Positions 24,210-33,442 of a stretch of 58,451 bases of DNA are shown one piece after another. Made by a program: the position numbers and the translations under genes. The stretch's first letter is position 1. The number at the start of each line of letters is the position of its first letter. This stretch comes from Anaerolineae bacterium (GTDB taxonomy: Bacteria > Chloroflexota > Anaerolineae > Aggregatilineales > Phototrophicaceae). The DNA lies in assembly GCA_030950085.1 (NCBI GenBank), contig JAUZRW010000058.1, forward strand, positions 1-58,451. Reading direction: 5' to 3'. Below the pieces are notes generated by a model. The model saw nothing but the letters and a program-made list of their open reading frames with translations, did not search any database and was not told where the DNA came from.

Positions 24210-25394
24210 TCAATCATCCGCTTCGTTTTGGGTATTTAACCAATTTAACGCGGCTTGAAGCACAGGGTCAGCCGCACTGCCAAAATGCGCCCAATCGGTT
24301 GCAATATCTTGATGCACTTGCAAACTATCTTGATAAACGTTTCCATTGCGGTCAGCACAAGCAGCCGTTGTTAAGATTAAACGCGCTCCATCACTGAGGG
24401 GAAACCCCGTGTTCAGGGTTGGTATACCCTTGCTTGGCTTACCAAATGTCCGCGCTTTCTCACGCCCTTTGAAAGCAATCAGCAAAATTTCCCCAGCATC
24501 AGATGTGAGAGGACTTTGCAATAAGGCAACAGGGACAGTGCTATAATCTGGCTCATCCATTTCTAAGGGTAAGGATGCCATTACCACATCGCCTAATCTA
24601 GTTCCGCCGTTTTCATAGTGCCAGACCTCTTCCTGCTTATCGCGGCGGATAAACTTGCCCCAATCTCCTGTACCGAGTATCGTCCCGATGGCTGCTAACA
24701 TTGGCCAAATATTGCCTCCTTGATTACGGCGCACATCAATCACCCAACCTTTAACGCGCTTTGCTTCGCTAACAGTGTGAATGGTATCGCGTGCCATCCG
24801 TATATACATATCATGTGTGGGTGTATCGTGCAAACCCGGCAATTCCAAATAGCCCCAATCGTCAATGCGATGTCCGTGTGGCAAGGCATCTCGCACCATA
24901 GTACGCGGTGTGATTAAAGCGTACAAGAGTTCTTCATTCGTGTGTTTCTTCAAGGTTATTTTAATGGTACGCTGCATTTGGTCAAAGTCGGGCAAGGTAT
25001 CGCTGGGTTTCAACATCTGGTCATCCAGCGCCATAATCGTATCGCCGACGGATATATCAGCATTATCAGCAGGACTACCCGGTAGCACCTGAATGACACG
25101 TCGTTCGTTTCGTAAGACCGAAAATCCATAGGTCACATGACTCAGTTGAGCAGGATTCCATTGCCGCGTCTCCGCAGGTATCAAATAAGAATGCTGATGC
25201 CCCATGCGTTCCAGCACCATTTCAATAGCAGGGTAAGTCTCTTGCGTCGTTTTGGCATTGCCGCCCATAATCCGTGCTTGCTGGCGAATCGCGCTCCAAT
25301 TCGTGATTTTGCTGGCAAAGTAGGCTTCGTTCTCAATCAAATCGAGAACCACATTCATATAATCCAGAGGGTCGTGTGTACCGATTGGCTGCAT
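24210..25394 (-). CDS. S41-family (C-terminal processing/tricorn-like) peptidase
   Basis: A 394-residue serine peptidase. After an N-terminal helical region there is a PDZ domain (about residues 90-165: YGFSVLRNERRVIQVLPGSP and ADISVGDTIMALD), then the S41 catalytic domain: GYLELPGL, GWVIDVRRNQGGNIWPMLAA, and LTSDAGEILLIAFKGRE with the nucleophilic Ser in the T-S-D-A-G-E turn; GIPTLNTGFPLSDGARLILT follows. No signal peptide is present, so this copy looks cytosolic, unlike exported CtpA. GGAG lies about 10 bases upstream of the ATG. It probably trims or degrades peptides with exposed C-termini. Confidence 0.85.
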   Translation of the reverse strand: MQPIGTHDPLDYMNVVLDLIENEAYFASKITNWSAIRQQARIMGGNAKTTQETYPAIEMVLERMGHQHSYLIPAETRQWNPAQLSHVTYGFSVLRNERRVIQVLPGSPADNADISVGDTIMALDDQMLKPSDTLPDFDQMQRTIKITLKKHTNEELLYALITPRTMVRDALPHGHRIDDWGYLELPGLHDTPTHDMYIRMARDTIHTVSEAKRVKGWVIDVRRNQGGNIWPMLAAIGTILGTGDWGKFIRRDKQEEVWHYENGGTRLGDVVMASLPLEMDEPDYSTVPVALLQSPLTSDAGEILLIAFKGREKARTFGKPSKGIPTLNTGFPLSDGARLILTTAACADRNGNVYQDSLQVHQDIATDWAHFGSAADPVLQAALNWLNTQNEADD

Positions 25395-25532
25395 AAGCTA
25401 TAGTCTCCACAAAATGAATATCATGTGACAGGCGCATCATGCCACAAGATTGAATGACTCATTATATTATAGATTTCTCATCCGAAACCCACAACTGATT
25501 GCTGTGGGTGTATTAGCAATACCCTAATTTAG

Positions 25533-25714
25533 TAGTACATCGCCAAAAAAGTTTTTGTGTAGGGGGGCAATGCCTTGCGCCCGAAAAACACAAATCTAAT
25601 CGTCAAGAATTAAATTGGTCAAGTAGTAGTACATTACCAAAAAAGTTTTTGGGGTTTCGTAGGGGCGACAGCGTGCTGCGCCCAATCTTCAAGAATTAAA
25701 TTGGTCAAGTAGTA
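25533..25714. repeat. Two MITE-B copies in tandem
   Basis: Copy one (25533-25628) runs from TAGTACATCGCCAAAAAAG to AATTAAATTGGTCAAGTAGTA; copy two (about 25627-25714) starts in the same TAGTA and ends in the same sequence. Each holds a GGGCG...CGCCC palindrome. The shared junction suggests insertion of one copy into the end of the other or unequal recombination. The rest of 25395-25532 shows nothing I can name. Confidence 0.7.
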
Positions 25715-25716
25715 GA

Positions 25717-25778
25717 GTACCAGTTTGTCTCTTAAATAGCATTTCAAACTCATTGGGACTGATATAGCCCAAAGCAGA
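25717..25778 (-). pseudogene. IS3-family transposase C-terminal scrap
   Basis: Reading minus from 25778 gives SALGYISPNEFEMLFKRQT, the extreme C-terminus of IS3/IS150-type OrfB (usual form H-S-A-L-G-Y-x-S-P-x-E-F-E). Only about 20 codons remain, abutting the stop codon of the glycosyltransferase gene on one side and the MITE-B pair on the other. Confidence 0.6.
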
Positions 25779-27743
25779 TTATTCGACCACAATAGCGCCC
25801 AATTCCAGAAAATCACTATCGCCAACAGGCAAGCGGTCATTGGGATTATTAGCATCATACAAGCCGATAATGAGTGTATAGTTGCCGTCGGGTAAATCGG
25901 CTGGAATAGCGAGGGCGTGATTGTCGATGACTGTTTCGCCGACTTGCCACAGCGTTGTCATCGCCTGACCGCCACTCGGTTCACTATCGCGTTGTGCCGC
26001 GAGTGTGCCATCCGCATTGAGCAATTGCACAAAGACCTTGTAGCGCGTCTCTAAAGGCGACTCTGTTATCCATTGCAATTGAATCTGTAGCGCGTCATTG
26101 CGGCTCACCGTCGTAGCACTAAAGGCAACTGATTCGAGTGTAATCGAGTCACCAAAAGCCACATTTAGCCGTTGTGCATCGTCAAACTGTGCAGGGGTGG
26201 CGTAGCGTTCAAGCCGAATATTGCCAATCCATTCGGCATTAATTTGATAGGCATCGTTATTGAGTGTCGCTGTGACCAAACCTTGTGGGTCTTGTTCTCT
26301 ATTGCCATATAACACTGTGAAAAGGCGGTCATATTCGGCAATAATTGCGTGGGTATCGCCTGCAATATCATCGCTTGCTGGCAATGTAAATATCGGTAAA
26401 TCACCATCGTAGTAGTAGCCAAAAATTTCTTGTAAACCCGGCGCACTGAGAATAATCGCATCGTCCGGTTGGCTTTCTTCTGCGATGATTTGTGCAAGTT
26501 GGCGATAATCGTCGCGTTGATAGTCAGCATCGTTATAAAGCGGCGGAATCCCATTTGCGAGCGTATAGCTAAATGCCGCAACCGCCACAAAAGACGCAAT
26601 CTTGGGCATTTGTCGCGCTAATCTTGTTCGCAGTGAATGTTCTGGATTTTGTGCTGCACGCGGGATAACTTGCCATAGCATCCACACACCGCGTCCCATC
26701 CACAAGGCAAAGCCAATTTGTGCTGGCAATAAAAAGCGTAGATAGCGCGTATATAATCCGAGCGTGCTATAGACAGCAATCGACAGCAAAACCCAAACTA
26801 TCGGTAACAACATGCGCCACCATGTACGAGATTGGCTCTTTTCTGGCGCAAGGAAGGCAAAAATCAAGAAGAAATAGACCACAAAGTTCATACTGCCCAA
26901 TGTCTCTTGATAGGTGATGCCATACGACATCCAACCTTGTAAAATGCGATTCATGTCAATCCAAGAGACAGTATCGCTGATATTCGGTTGCGCGGAGACT
27001 TGCGAAATCGCGGTCACGAGCCATGGCGAAAAGAGCAAAATGGTAGCGAGATTGGCTAAAAAGTAGATAACAAATGCCCGTCTGAGGACATCAAACGGCA
27101 CATCTCCCCCTATATATTGCTTAAGAAGGTTGCCGAGCGCGAGAATTGCCAGCGCCCCTTGTGCCAACATCACCAGCGCATAACTGAAGTGCGTATATGC
27201 GCCGACAGTATTCAAGACAGCCAGCGCGACACCCCATTTCCACAGATTATTGCTACTATTGTGAGATGGCATGAGGAGACGTTGCCATAATCCAGCAAAA
27301 ACCCACATACTCAATGCGCCAATCGTCGCCATCATTGCGTACATGCGCGTTTCTTGAGCATAATAAATACTGAATGTGTTGAGTATCACAAAAGCAGCTG
27401 CCGACATGCCAGCAATCGGGCTAAATAGTCGTTTGCCGAGTGCATATGTCGCTGCGACACCCAGAATACTCCACAATACCGAATATGACCGTAATCCAAA
27501 CTCTGTACTGCCGACAAAATCCTCCCATAGCGATAATGAGGCAAAATACGCTGGCACATGGACATTGTTTCGCAAGAGTGGAATCATCTCAAATAAATTG
27601 CGCTGACTATGACCATAAGCAACGCCTTCGTCATACCACAGCGATTGCACCCCTAAATTATGAAAGCGCACAAAAGCCGCTATCAGCAGTAGCAGTGTAA
27701 CGACTATCAGGGGGATAAATTGTTTGGCGCTTATTCGTAACAT
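25779..27743 (-). CDS. GT-C family glycosyltransferase (ArnT/PMT-like), integral membrane
   Basis: A 654-residue polytopic enzyme that would transfer a sugar from a polyprenyl-phosphate donor on the outer face of the membrane. The first membrane helix is followed by RFHNLGVQSLWYDEGVAYGH, with the acidic D-E pair expected at the GT-C catalytic site. About 10-11 membrane helices span residues 10-420, then an extracytoplasmic tail (about 420-654) with a beta-sandwich beginning FGDSITLESVAFSATTVS and including VFVQLLNADGTLAAQRDSEP, a carbohydrate-binding-like module frequent in Chloroflexota GT39-like proteins. Start at the ATG of 27743 (MLRISAKQF); a GTG at 27785 would begin in a repeat footer. 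Acceptor unknown. Confidence 0.85.
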   Translation of the reverse strand: MLRISAKQFIPLIVVTLLLLIAAFVRFHNLGVQSLWYDEGVAYGHSQRNLFEMIPLLRNNVHVPAYFASLSLWEDFVGSTEFGLRSYSVLWSILGVAATYALGKRLFSPIAGMSAAAFVILNTFSIYYAQETRMYAMMATIGALSMWVFAGLWQRLLMPSHNSSNNLWKWGVALAVLNTVGAYTHFSYALVMLAQGALAILALGNLLKQYIGGDVPFDVLRRAFVIYFLANLATILLFSPWLVTAISQVSAQPNISDTVSWIDMNRILQGWMSYGITYQETLGSMNFVVYFFLIFAFLAPEKSQSRTWWRMLLPIVWVLLSIAVYSTLGLYTRYLRFLLPAQIGFALWMGRGVWMLWQVIPRAAQNPEHSLRTRLARQMPKIASFVAVAAFSYTLANGIPPLYNDADYQRDDYRQLAQIIAEESQPDDAIILSAPGLQEIFGYYYDGDLPIFTLPASDDIAGDTHAIIAEYDRLFTVLYGNREQDPQGLVTATLNNDAYQINAEWIGNIRLERYATPAQFDDAQRLNVAFGDSITLESVAFSATTVSRNDALQIQLQWITESPLETRYKVFVQLLNADGTLAAQRDSEPSGGQAMTTLWQVGETVIDNHALAIPADLPDGNYTLIIGLYDANNPNDRLPVGDSDFLELGAIVVE

Positions 27744-27884
27744 GTGTTGACCATGGATTGAATCGCTAAGGCGCAAAGAACGCACTGTTTGTTATGATAC
27801 CAAATCCTAGCATACAAACGATGGGAAAGGCAGGTTACTCTGTTTTGCTGATTGCCTTCACCGTAAGATAATAGTTTTCAGAAA

Positions 27885-27984
27885 ATGCTTAACGCAAAGG
27901 TGCAAAGGGTGAAAGACACAAAGAAGATTTTTGAACAGGAATCATTGAGGCTCAATCGTTTCCCAATTACTTTCGAGATTCTAC
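27885..27984. repeat. AACGCAAAG footer plus MITE-A right end
   Basis: AACGCAAAGGTGCAAAGGGT (about 27891) belongs to the AACGCAAAG family also at 38.42 and 57.31 kb. CCAATTACTTTCGAGATTCT and ACA (27963-27984) match the right end of MITE-A/IS630; the rest of that element is absent. It stops 3 bases before the MOSC gene's stop codon. The gap 27744-27884 otherwise shows nothing. Confidence 0.6.
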
Positions 27985-27986
27985 AC

Positions 27987-28469
27987 CTAACTCTCTAGCA
28001 TTGACTCAAATGAGCCGCGCCAACCGGGAGACAAGGCTTCGATTTTTAGAGCTTTTTCAGCAAGTTTAGGGTCGGATTCAAAATACAGTAGGTGATTGAT
28101 ATCACGGACGGTCATTTGTTGTGGGTCTTCGCTTTCGAGTAATATCTCATCGTTTGCAGCGACGAAACCTTCTTGCAGTATACGCAGGTAAAACCCCGTG
28201 CGTTCGGCTTGCATAAAGCGTTTCACAAACGACGGGTCATTCATACGGATACCGAGTTTATAGCAAGGGACTCGCGGTTGTGTCACCTGTACCTGTGCAT
28301 CCCCTACACGATAAATATTGCCGACATAGACTTCGGTTTCTAACATTCCGGTTACGGTGAAGTTCTCGCCAAATTGCCCCATGACAAAATCATCTCGGCT
28401 GAACTCCGCTTGCCATGTCGCGTAATGTTCATGCGGATAGGCATAAACTGCTTTGAACGTTCCGCCATG
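27987..28469 (-). pseudogene. MOSC-domain protein, 5'-truncated
   Basis: An ATG-started frame from 28382 gives 131 residues with the MOSC core: FGENFTVTGM, YRVGDAQVQVTQPRVPC (conserved Cys), NDPSFVKRF and TGFYLRILQEG. The same frame stays homologous further upstream, reading HGGTFKAVYAYPHEHYATWQ, the conserved HGG-x-x-K-A-V-Y-x-Y-P segment of YiiM-like MOSC proteins. Beyond HGG (28469) the sequence becomes a palindromic repeat (CGAGCGACCACACAGGGTTC with GCCCCTAC) and hits a TAG. About 40-50 N-terminal residues are missing. The ATG at 28382 is therefore unlikely to be a native start. MOSC proteins move sulfur or bind Moco; activity is doubtful here. Confidence 0.72.
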
Positions 28470-28559
28470 TGCGCTCCCGAACGAGCGACCACACAGGGTT
28501 CGCCCCTACACATTTCATTTTCTTTCGACCACTTACTTATAATAGAAGAGAGGATATAA

Positions 28560-29648
28560 ATGAACTCAATTCAGAAAAGATATAAGCCTATTGTCTATTG
28601 GCACATAGTCTCTATCGTTATGCTGTATTTAACCATGCAAATTTCAATCTCGATAGACGCACAAGATACATTTTTATACACGGAAATAGCCCGATTTGAT
28701 ACAGATTGGACTACTATTGCTTCACTGGATTGGAATCCAGATGGCACACAACTTGCGCTTGGCATGTGTGGGGTGGAGGAAGTTCGTATTCTCAATATCG
28801 AATCTGGTGATTACCAAGCAATACCAACCCAAGGGCGATGTGCAGAGATTGATTGGAACAAAGTAAGTGGTCGCTTGGCTATTGTAGAAGATTCTGCACA
28901 GTGCTACAACAGTCAAGTTCTGATATGGCAACCACAAAGACAGCAGACAGTCCATACTTTTGAAAAAAGAAATTGTAGGGGGTCTATACAATCTATACAG
29001 TGGAATGCAGATGGTACACAATTACTAATCTTTGATGGAATGAGTGTCCAACTTTGGGATATTGAAACAGATCCTGTGGAGACGATTCTGGGGATTAACA
29101 GAGATGATCAACGGATGGCGGCTGTAGCTTTAAGCCCTGATGACACCCAGTTGGCACTAGCAGACAATCATAACGACCCTGAGATTTTACCGAGCGTTGA
29201 TGTTATGGATATTGTGAGTGGGGAAATAGTCCAACAATTCACTGACGAAGGCGCATCATCTTTGCTTGAATTACAAGATTTCTTGAGTTGGTCTCCTGAA
29301 GGCAATATACTTGCAGCACTTCTAACAGATTTAGGGGGTCGTGGGTCTATGGTGTTCTGGGATGTTGAATCAGAAGAAAGAATTTTTCGTTCACGGTCAA
29401 GTACTATTGCATGGCATCCAACTGAGAATTATATCGCATTGAATGTTGTTCCAGACGATGCTGGGCAAGGGGCTTATAAAGACATCTTCGTCAGGGAAAT
29501 TGGTGGAGATGTCGTCGCAACACTTACGGGACATCAAGGCGAAGTATTTGTTCTCGAATGGAGTCCTGATGGGACAATGCTTGCTAGTTTCAGCGATGAT
29601 GGAACGATACGTATTTGGGAAAGGCAATCAGATGATAGTGATGAATAA
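28560..29648 (+). CDS. Exported WD40-repeat protein
   Basis: A 362-residue protein with an N-terminal signal or anchor (YWHIVSIVMLYLTMQISISI, cleavage near DAQD) and about six WD40-like blades: LDWNPDGTQLALGMCG, IQWNADGTQLLIFDG, VALSPDDTQLALADNH, LSWSPEGNILAALL, IAWHPTENYIALNV and the canonical last blade LEWSPDGTMLASFSDDGTIR ending IWERQ. The propeller probably serves as an extracytoplasmic scaffold. GAGAGGA is 7-8 bases upstream of the ATG. A second, distinct secreted propeller is at 20601-22025. Confidence 0.85.
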   Translation: MNSIQKRYKPIVYWHIVSIVMLYLTMQISISIDAQDTFLYTEIARFDTDWTTIASLDWNPDGTQLALGMCGVEEVRILNIESGDYQAIPTQGRCAEIDWNKVSGRLAIVEDSAQCYNSQVLIWQPQRQQTVHTFEKRNCRGSIQSIQWNADGTQLLIFDGMSVQLWDIETDPVETILGINRDDQRMAAVALSPDDTQLALADNHNDPEILPSVDVMDIVSGEIVQQFTDEGASSLLELQDFLSWSPEGNILAALLTDLGGRGSMVFWDVESEERIFRSRSSTIAWHPTENYIALNVVPDDAGQGAYKDIFVREIGGDVVATLTGHQGEVFVLEWSPDGTMLASFSDDGTIRIWERQSDDSDE

Positions 29649-29769
29649 TGAACGAATAGTGATCTTGCCCGTTTCAGTGGAAAGTACAGTTACCTAAGCC
29701 ATCTCTACGGCAATATCGCAGGCTATGTGATGAATATGAATCGGTTTTTTGGCTTCCAGCGTCCCTGCT

Positions 29770-30510
29770 TCATCCGCGTTCATAAGTGGGGCGCAGATAA
29801 ACATCTGTTAGGTAGGGTGGATAACCAATCTTGCGTAGATTCGCCTCACATGCTTGGATGCTTGCGCCATTATCACGCCAATAGGGAACACGCTTAATCA
29901 AGGTTTCGACTTTTTCGCGTGGTGTGATAATCCATGTATCTTTCGGCACATGCCCATAAAACAACACTTCCATCGTCTCCATGACTCCGGTGCTTTTGAG
30001 GTACGGCGCAATGAGAACAATCTTTTTAGCACCTTTTTCTTTAGCGAGATATTCTGCAACGAACTGTGCCGTTCCGCCTAAATCGACCAAATCTTCGACC
30101 ACACCGACTATCTTATCTTTGACATCAATAGATAGCGGGCGAATGATAGTCGGCTTATCTAAGGGTGCGCCGGGTCCGGCATAAAATTTTACGCCCATCG
30201 TGCCAAAATCAATCGCTGGGATATTCTTATTCAGCGTCCATGCCAAATGGTCATGCAGCATAACACCGGGGAGCAAGCCGCCCATCGTAATCATGATAGC
30301 ATGGGTGATTTGTTCTTTGGTGCTGATGTTGTTGACCTGATAACGATACACTTTGCGTGCCATCTGTGCCACAATGAAGGTCGCTACATGGTCTGGCACA
30401 TAGAGGAATCGCAAGTCATCATAATCGACGGCAACGCCTTGTGGTTCTTTCCAAAACTCAGCATCAATAATTTGTGTGAGTTCTTTGGTCTGCTTGTTGT
30501 AATTTGACAC
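29770..30510 (-). CDS. Phosphoribosyltransferase-like protein
   Basis: A 246-residue protein with a type-I phosphoribosyltransferase core. The PRPP loop is VVEDLVDLGGTAQ (residues about 137-149), preceded by a beta strand as expected, and HAIMITMGGLLPG corresponds to the pyrophosphate loop region (normally ...L-x-G-G...). A hypoxanthine/xanthine PRTase relation fits, but the N- and C-terminal extensions (first 60 residues; last 60 with EKVETLIKRVPYWRDNG) are unlike housekeeping Hpt, so the substrate is uncertain. Start is GTG at 30510. The gene stands alone. Confidence 0.75.
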   Translation of the reverse strand: MSNYNKQTKELTQIIDAEFWKEPQGVAVDYDDLRFLYVPDHVATFIVAQMARKVYRYQVNNISTKEQITHAIMITMGGLLPGVMLHDHLAWTLNKNIPAIDFGTMGVKFYAGPGAPLDKPTIIRPLSIDVKDKIVGVVEDLVDLGGTAQFVAEYLAKEKGAKKIVLIAPYLKSTGVMETMEVLFYGHVPKDTWIITPREKVETLIKRVPYWRDNGASIQACEANLRKIGYPPYLTDVYLRPTYERG

Positions 30511-30649
30511 AGTAAAATCTCGTATTTTGATTGTGAATCATCAAGGTGTAATTGTACCGTGTGAATCGTCTCATGCTAGGTGAAATACAAAATCCCGATA
30601 GGGGTAGCTATCGGGATTTGTACAGGGAGGAAATCATGTGTTTTTCGCT

Positions 30650-31768
30650 TTAACGCGACACAACCGTCACGGGAAGCTCTAGCACTTGTCCGTTGCGATA
30701 GACTGTTAATGTAATGGTATCGCCGGGGTTGGTATTGATATAGAGATAGCCAATTAAGACATCAAAGTTACTCACAGGTTGACCATTGATAGCGGTAATG
30801 ACATCTACCGACGTATCCGTCATACTCTGCAAACCGGCTATATCAGCCGGTGCGCCGCGCTGTACAAAATCGACTACCACACCGCGAATGTTGTTGGGCA
30901 GGTTGAAATCGGATATCAGGTCTAACGACATATTCTGATGACCGATGCCAATAAAGCTGTATTCGATTGTTCCGGTTTCAATGAGCGACGTTGCGACTTT
31001 ACGAACGAGATTACTGGGTATGGCAAATCCCACACCAGAATTACTACGCGATTCACTGTTAATCTGGCTATTCACACCAATCACTTCACCATGTAGGTTG
31101 AGCAAGGGTCCACCGCTATTGCCGGGGTTAATGGCGGCATCCGTTTGAATGACACCGCCGATGCTGTTGCGATTAAGACCAAAAATGCGCCGATTTAAGG
31201 CACTAATAATGCCATTCGTGAGTGTCCATTCGTTCTGGAAGGGATTACCCAATGCCAAAACAGTTTCACCTACTTGTAAGTCGTCACTGTTGGCAAATGC
31301 GACGGGATGCAAGCGGTCAACAGGGACGTTTTGCACTTGAAGAACAGCTAGGTCACTGGTCGGGTCTTCGCCGACAACTTGTGCCAAGGCAATCGTGCCA
31401 TCGTACATCGCAATTTCAATGCGTCCTTCGCGGGCGACAACATGATAATTGGTGATAATATGCCCCTGAGTATCCACCACAAAACCCGAACCAATCGACA
31501 CTGGCTCAAATGGCGCATCGGGGCTGGCTTGTTCGCTAATGGTAATGGAGACCACTGATGGGCTAACGGTATCGTAAATTTCGCCAAAAATTCGTTCTTG
31601 TTCACTGAGTAGGTTACTGGTGGCAATATCCGGTGGCGGAACATTCTCTATCGCATTGGCAATATTGCCTGTTAATTGCGGTACAAAGACGAGCGCCAAT
31701 ACAAAACCAAGTGCCATCGCACCAAGCACAACACCACTCACTCGCAACAATTGTCGAATCTGCTTCAT
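30650..31768 (-). CDS. HtrA/DegP-like serine protease (S1C) with PDZ domain
   Basis: A 372-residue envelope protease. One N-terminal membrane segment (VVLGAMALGFVLALVFV) anchors it outside the membrane. The trypsin-fold domain has the triad: His in IITNYHVV, Asp in DPTSDLAVLQV, Ser in NPGNSGGPLLN. A single C-terminal PDZ domain (about residues 275-370: GVVVDFVQRGAPADIAGLQS, VITAINGQPV) recognises misfolded C-termini. Start at the ATG of 31768 with AAGGA 8-9 bases upstream. An R95 element ends about 40 bases upstream in the same orientation, placing its terminator-like hairpin in the mRNA leader, a possible attenuator. Confidence 0.93.
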   Translation of the reverse strand: MKQIRQLLRVSGVVLGAMALGFVLALVFVPQLTGNIANAIENVPPPDIATSNLLSEQERIFGEIYDTVSPSVVSITISEQASPDAPFEPVSIGSGFVVDTQGHIITNYHVVAREGRIEIAMYDGTIALAQVVGEDPTSDLAVLQVQNVPVDRLHPVAFANSDDLQVGETVLALGNPFQNEWTLTNGIISALNRRIFGLNRNSIGGVIQTDAAINPGNSGGPLLNLHGEVIGVNSQINSESRSNSGVGFAIPSNLVRKVATSLIETGTIEYSFIGIGHQNMSLDLISDFNLPNNIRGVVVDFVQRGAPADIAGLQSMTDTSVDVITAINGQPVSNFDVLIGYLYINTNPGDTITLTVYRNGQVLELPVTVVSR

Positions 31769-31810
31769 CAAAATGTCCTTACGTCGATATATTCAAAATC
31801 CATCAAAAAC

Positions 31811-31901
31811 AGCCCCTTTCGGGGTTTCATCACGTCTCACACAAAATGCCGCAGTGAGATAGTATTTACAGGTTTATCAGAGATACTTTGTTAAACAAGT
31901 A
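31811..31901 (-). repeat. R95 structured repeat, copy 2 (leader of HtrA gene)
   Basis: In minus orientation: ACTTGTTTAACAAAGTATCT, then TCTCAC...GTGAGA hairpin, then GATGAAACCCCGAAAGGGGC followed by T residues. It ends 43 bases before the HtrA start codon and reads in the same direction. Confidence 0.78.
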
Positions 31902-32215
31902 ATCCTACTTATTCTACGCCAAAGTTATGGCAAAGCGATGAGAATTTGCTGACGAAATTGTAAATCATTTGTAAATTGATGCGCCTATATCTCTTGGCAT
32001 CGTCCATTAAAACGAATACTACCCTCTATTCCTTTCACCCAAATTACATACAATGAATCAACCCATGACTCATTATTCGGCGCATCATATTGCCAAAATG
32101 ATTGAACCTCATATCAGCACAAGTTTTTAATTCGGCAATCCAGCATCTCAATTTTTGATAACCCATTTGCCATTTTGCCATTTTGTATGAGGTGGGATGA
32201 AGCCCCCAAGTGGAT
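31902..32215 (+). other. Intergenic; decayed R95 copy at 32182-32215
   Basis: About 310 bases without a supported gene. At its right end GCCATTTTGTATGAGGTGGG and ATGAAGCCCCCAAG correspond to the distal part of R95 with several substitutions that spoil the terminal hairpin, so this is an old copy directly at the 3' end of the STAS-like gene. Confidence 0.5.
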
Positions 32216-32623
32216 TTATCGTAAATGGATAGTTTCGGGTTTCTCATCAAGCAGGTGTTCGAGTACCTGATAAGCCTCTTCGGTTGTTTGGGCAAAGAGA
32301 ATCCTCAACTTTACCCGACCTATTTTTTGCACCATGCTGACCATCATTTTCACTAACATCATACGTGGGCTGGTGACTATGATAACCCTGACTCGGGGAT
32401 GGAAACTTGTGGCAGCTTTGCGAAAGTGTGTGAACGCGCTGGGCGGCAAATGACCATTGCTCTCCGTAAAATCTATGAGAAGACAGACCTTATGTTCCAC
32501 GCTATCTATCAAGTCGAAGACATTTTGATTTGCCGTATAATATTCTTCCCATGTCCATGGACTCATGAATTTGATATGGATAATCGTTTTTTTGGAATTT
32601 CCCCAATCAATAGACACTGGCAT
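32216..32623 (-). CDS. STAS/SpoIIAA-like protein
   Basis: A 135-residue cytosolic protein resembling small STAS-like proteins of Chloroflexota. It alternates strands and helices: SIDWGNSKKTIIHIKFMSPW, KVCLLIDFTESNGHLPP, SFHPRVRVIIVTSPRMM and a C-terminal helix TTEEAYQVLEHLL. The 'LIDFT-S' strand-turn is where anti-sigma antagonists have their phosphorylatable Ser, but the alignment is only by eye. Start at 32623 with GAGGA 8 bases upstream; an upstream extension to 32650 includes the ribosome site. Divergent from the Uma2 gene. Function not established. Confidence 0.6.
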   Translation of the reverse strand: MPVSIDWGNSKKTIIHIKFMSPWTWEEYYTANQNVFDLIDSVEHKVCLLIDFTESNGHLPPSAFTHFRKAATSFHPRVRVIIVTSPRMMLVKMMVSMVQKIGRVKLRILFAQTTEEAYQVLEHLLDEKPETIHLR

Positions 32624-32759
32624 AGTTGATTCCTCACAATCTCTTTTCAACTTACTATAATCTGATTTGGGAAAATAGGAAAGCGAACAGATGAACTGCT
32701 GTTCGGTACAATTTGATTATCGTGTATGATAGATACAAATAGCCATTTGAGGACGAGAC

Positions 32760-33416
32760 ATGGTTTCTGCTGATATGCAACTGACAGTCAATACTTCCGG
32801 TCAAATTTTAGGCTTCAATGTGCCGGAAGATGTTTATATGCGCGACTTTGCCGCCGATTTTTGTGAATGGATTGATGGAACGGTTATCAAAATGTCCCCT
32901 GTACATTATAAGCACAATTTTATAATTCAATATCTTATTCCCCTATTTAACGCTTATCTTGAATTGCGCCCTATCGGTAAACTCCATCAACAACCCTTTG
33001 TGATGCGCTATGAATTTGAACAAGATGGCAAGACTAAACGCCGCAACCGCGAACCAGATATGCAGTTAATTCTCAACGATAACCTTGATAACCTCACACC
33101 GACCTATATGGATGGCGCTGCTGATATTGTAATCGAAGTCGTTTCGCCAGAGAGTGCGCCTCGTGATTATGGCGAAAAGTTCCATGAGTATGAACAAGCT
33201 GCTGTACCAGAATATTGGATTATTGACCCCATCAAAGAAGAATGTCGCTTCTATCGTTTGACTGCCAAAAAAGCCTATCTGCTACAAGAGGTTGACACGA
33301 CCTATACCACAGCCCAACTGCCCGATTTCGTGCTGCACATCCCGACATTGTGGCAAGACCCTCTGCCGGGAACGATTAGCATCGCAAAAACGGTTCAGGC
33401 AATGTTAGCAACCTGA
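32760..33416 (+). CDS. Uma2-family (DUF820) putative restriction-endonuclease-fold protein
   Basis: A 218-residue member of the Uma2 family, abundant in Chloroflexota and cyanobacteria. The PD-(D/E)xK-like core is visible: REPDMQLI (acidic D after PD), ADIVIEVVSPES (E-V-V-S-P) and the RDYGEKFHEYEQAAVPEYWI segment with K in the third position, followed by IDPIKEECRFY. The N-terminus starts with DFAADFCEWIDGTVIKMSPV, also typical. Biological role is unknown; many copies per genome suggest mobility. GAGGA precedes the ATG closely. Confidence 0.85.
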   Translation: MVSADMQLTVNTSGQILGFNVPEDVYMRDFAADFCEWIDGTVIKMSPVHYKHNFIIQYLIPLFNAYLELRPIGKLHQQPFVMRYEFEQDGKTKRRNREPDMQLILNDNLDNLTPTYMDGAADIVIEVVSPESAPRDYGEKFHEYEQAAVPEYWIIDPIKEECRFYRLTAKKAYLLQEVDTTYTTAQLPDFVLHIPTLWQDPLPGTISIAKTVQAMLAT

Positions 33417-33442
33417 GTTATGCTTCCCTGTCGCATCATTTT

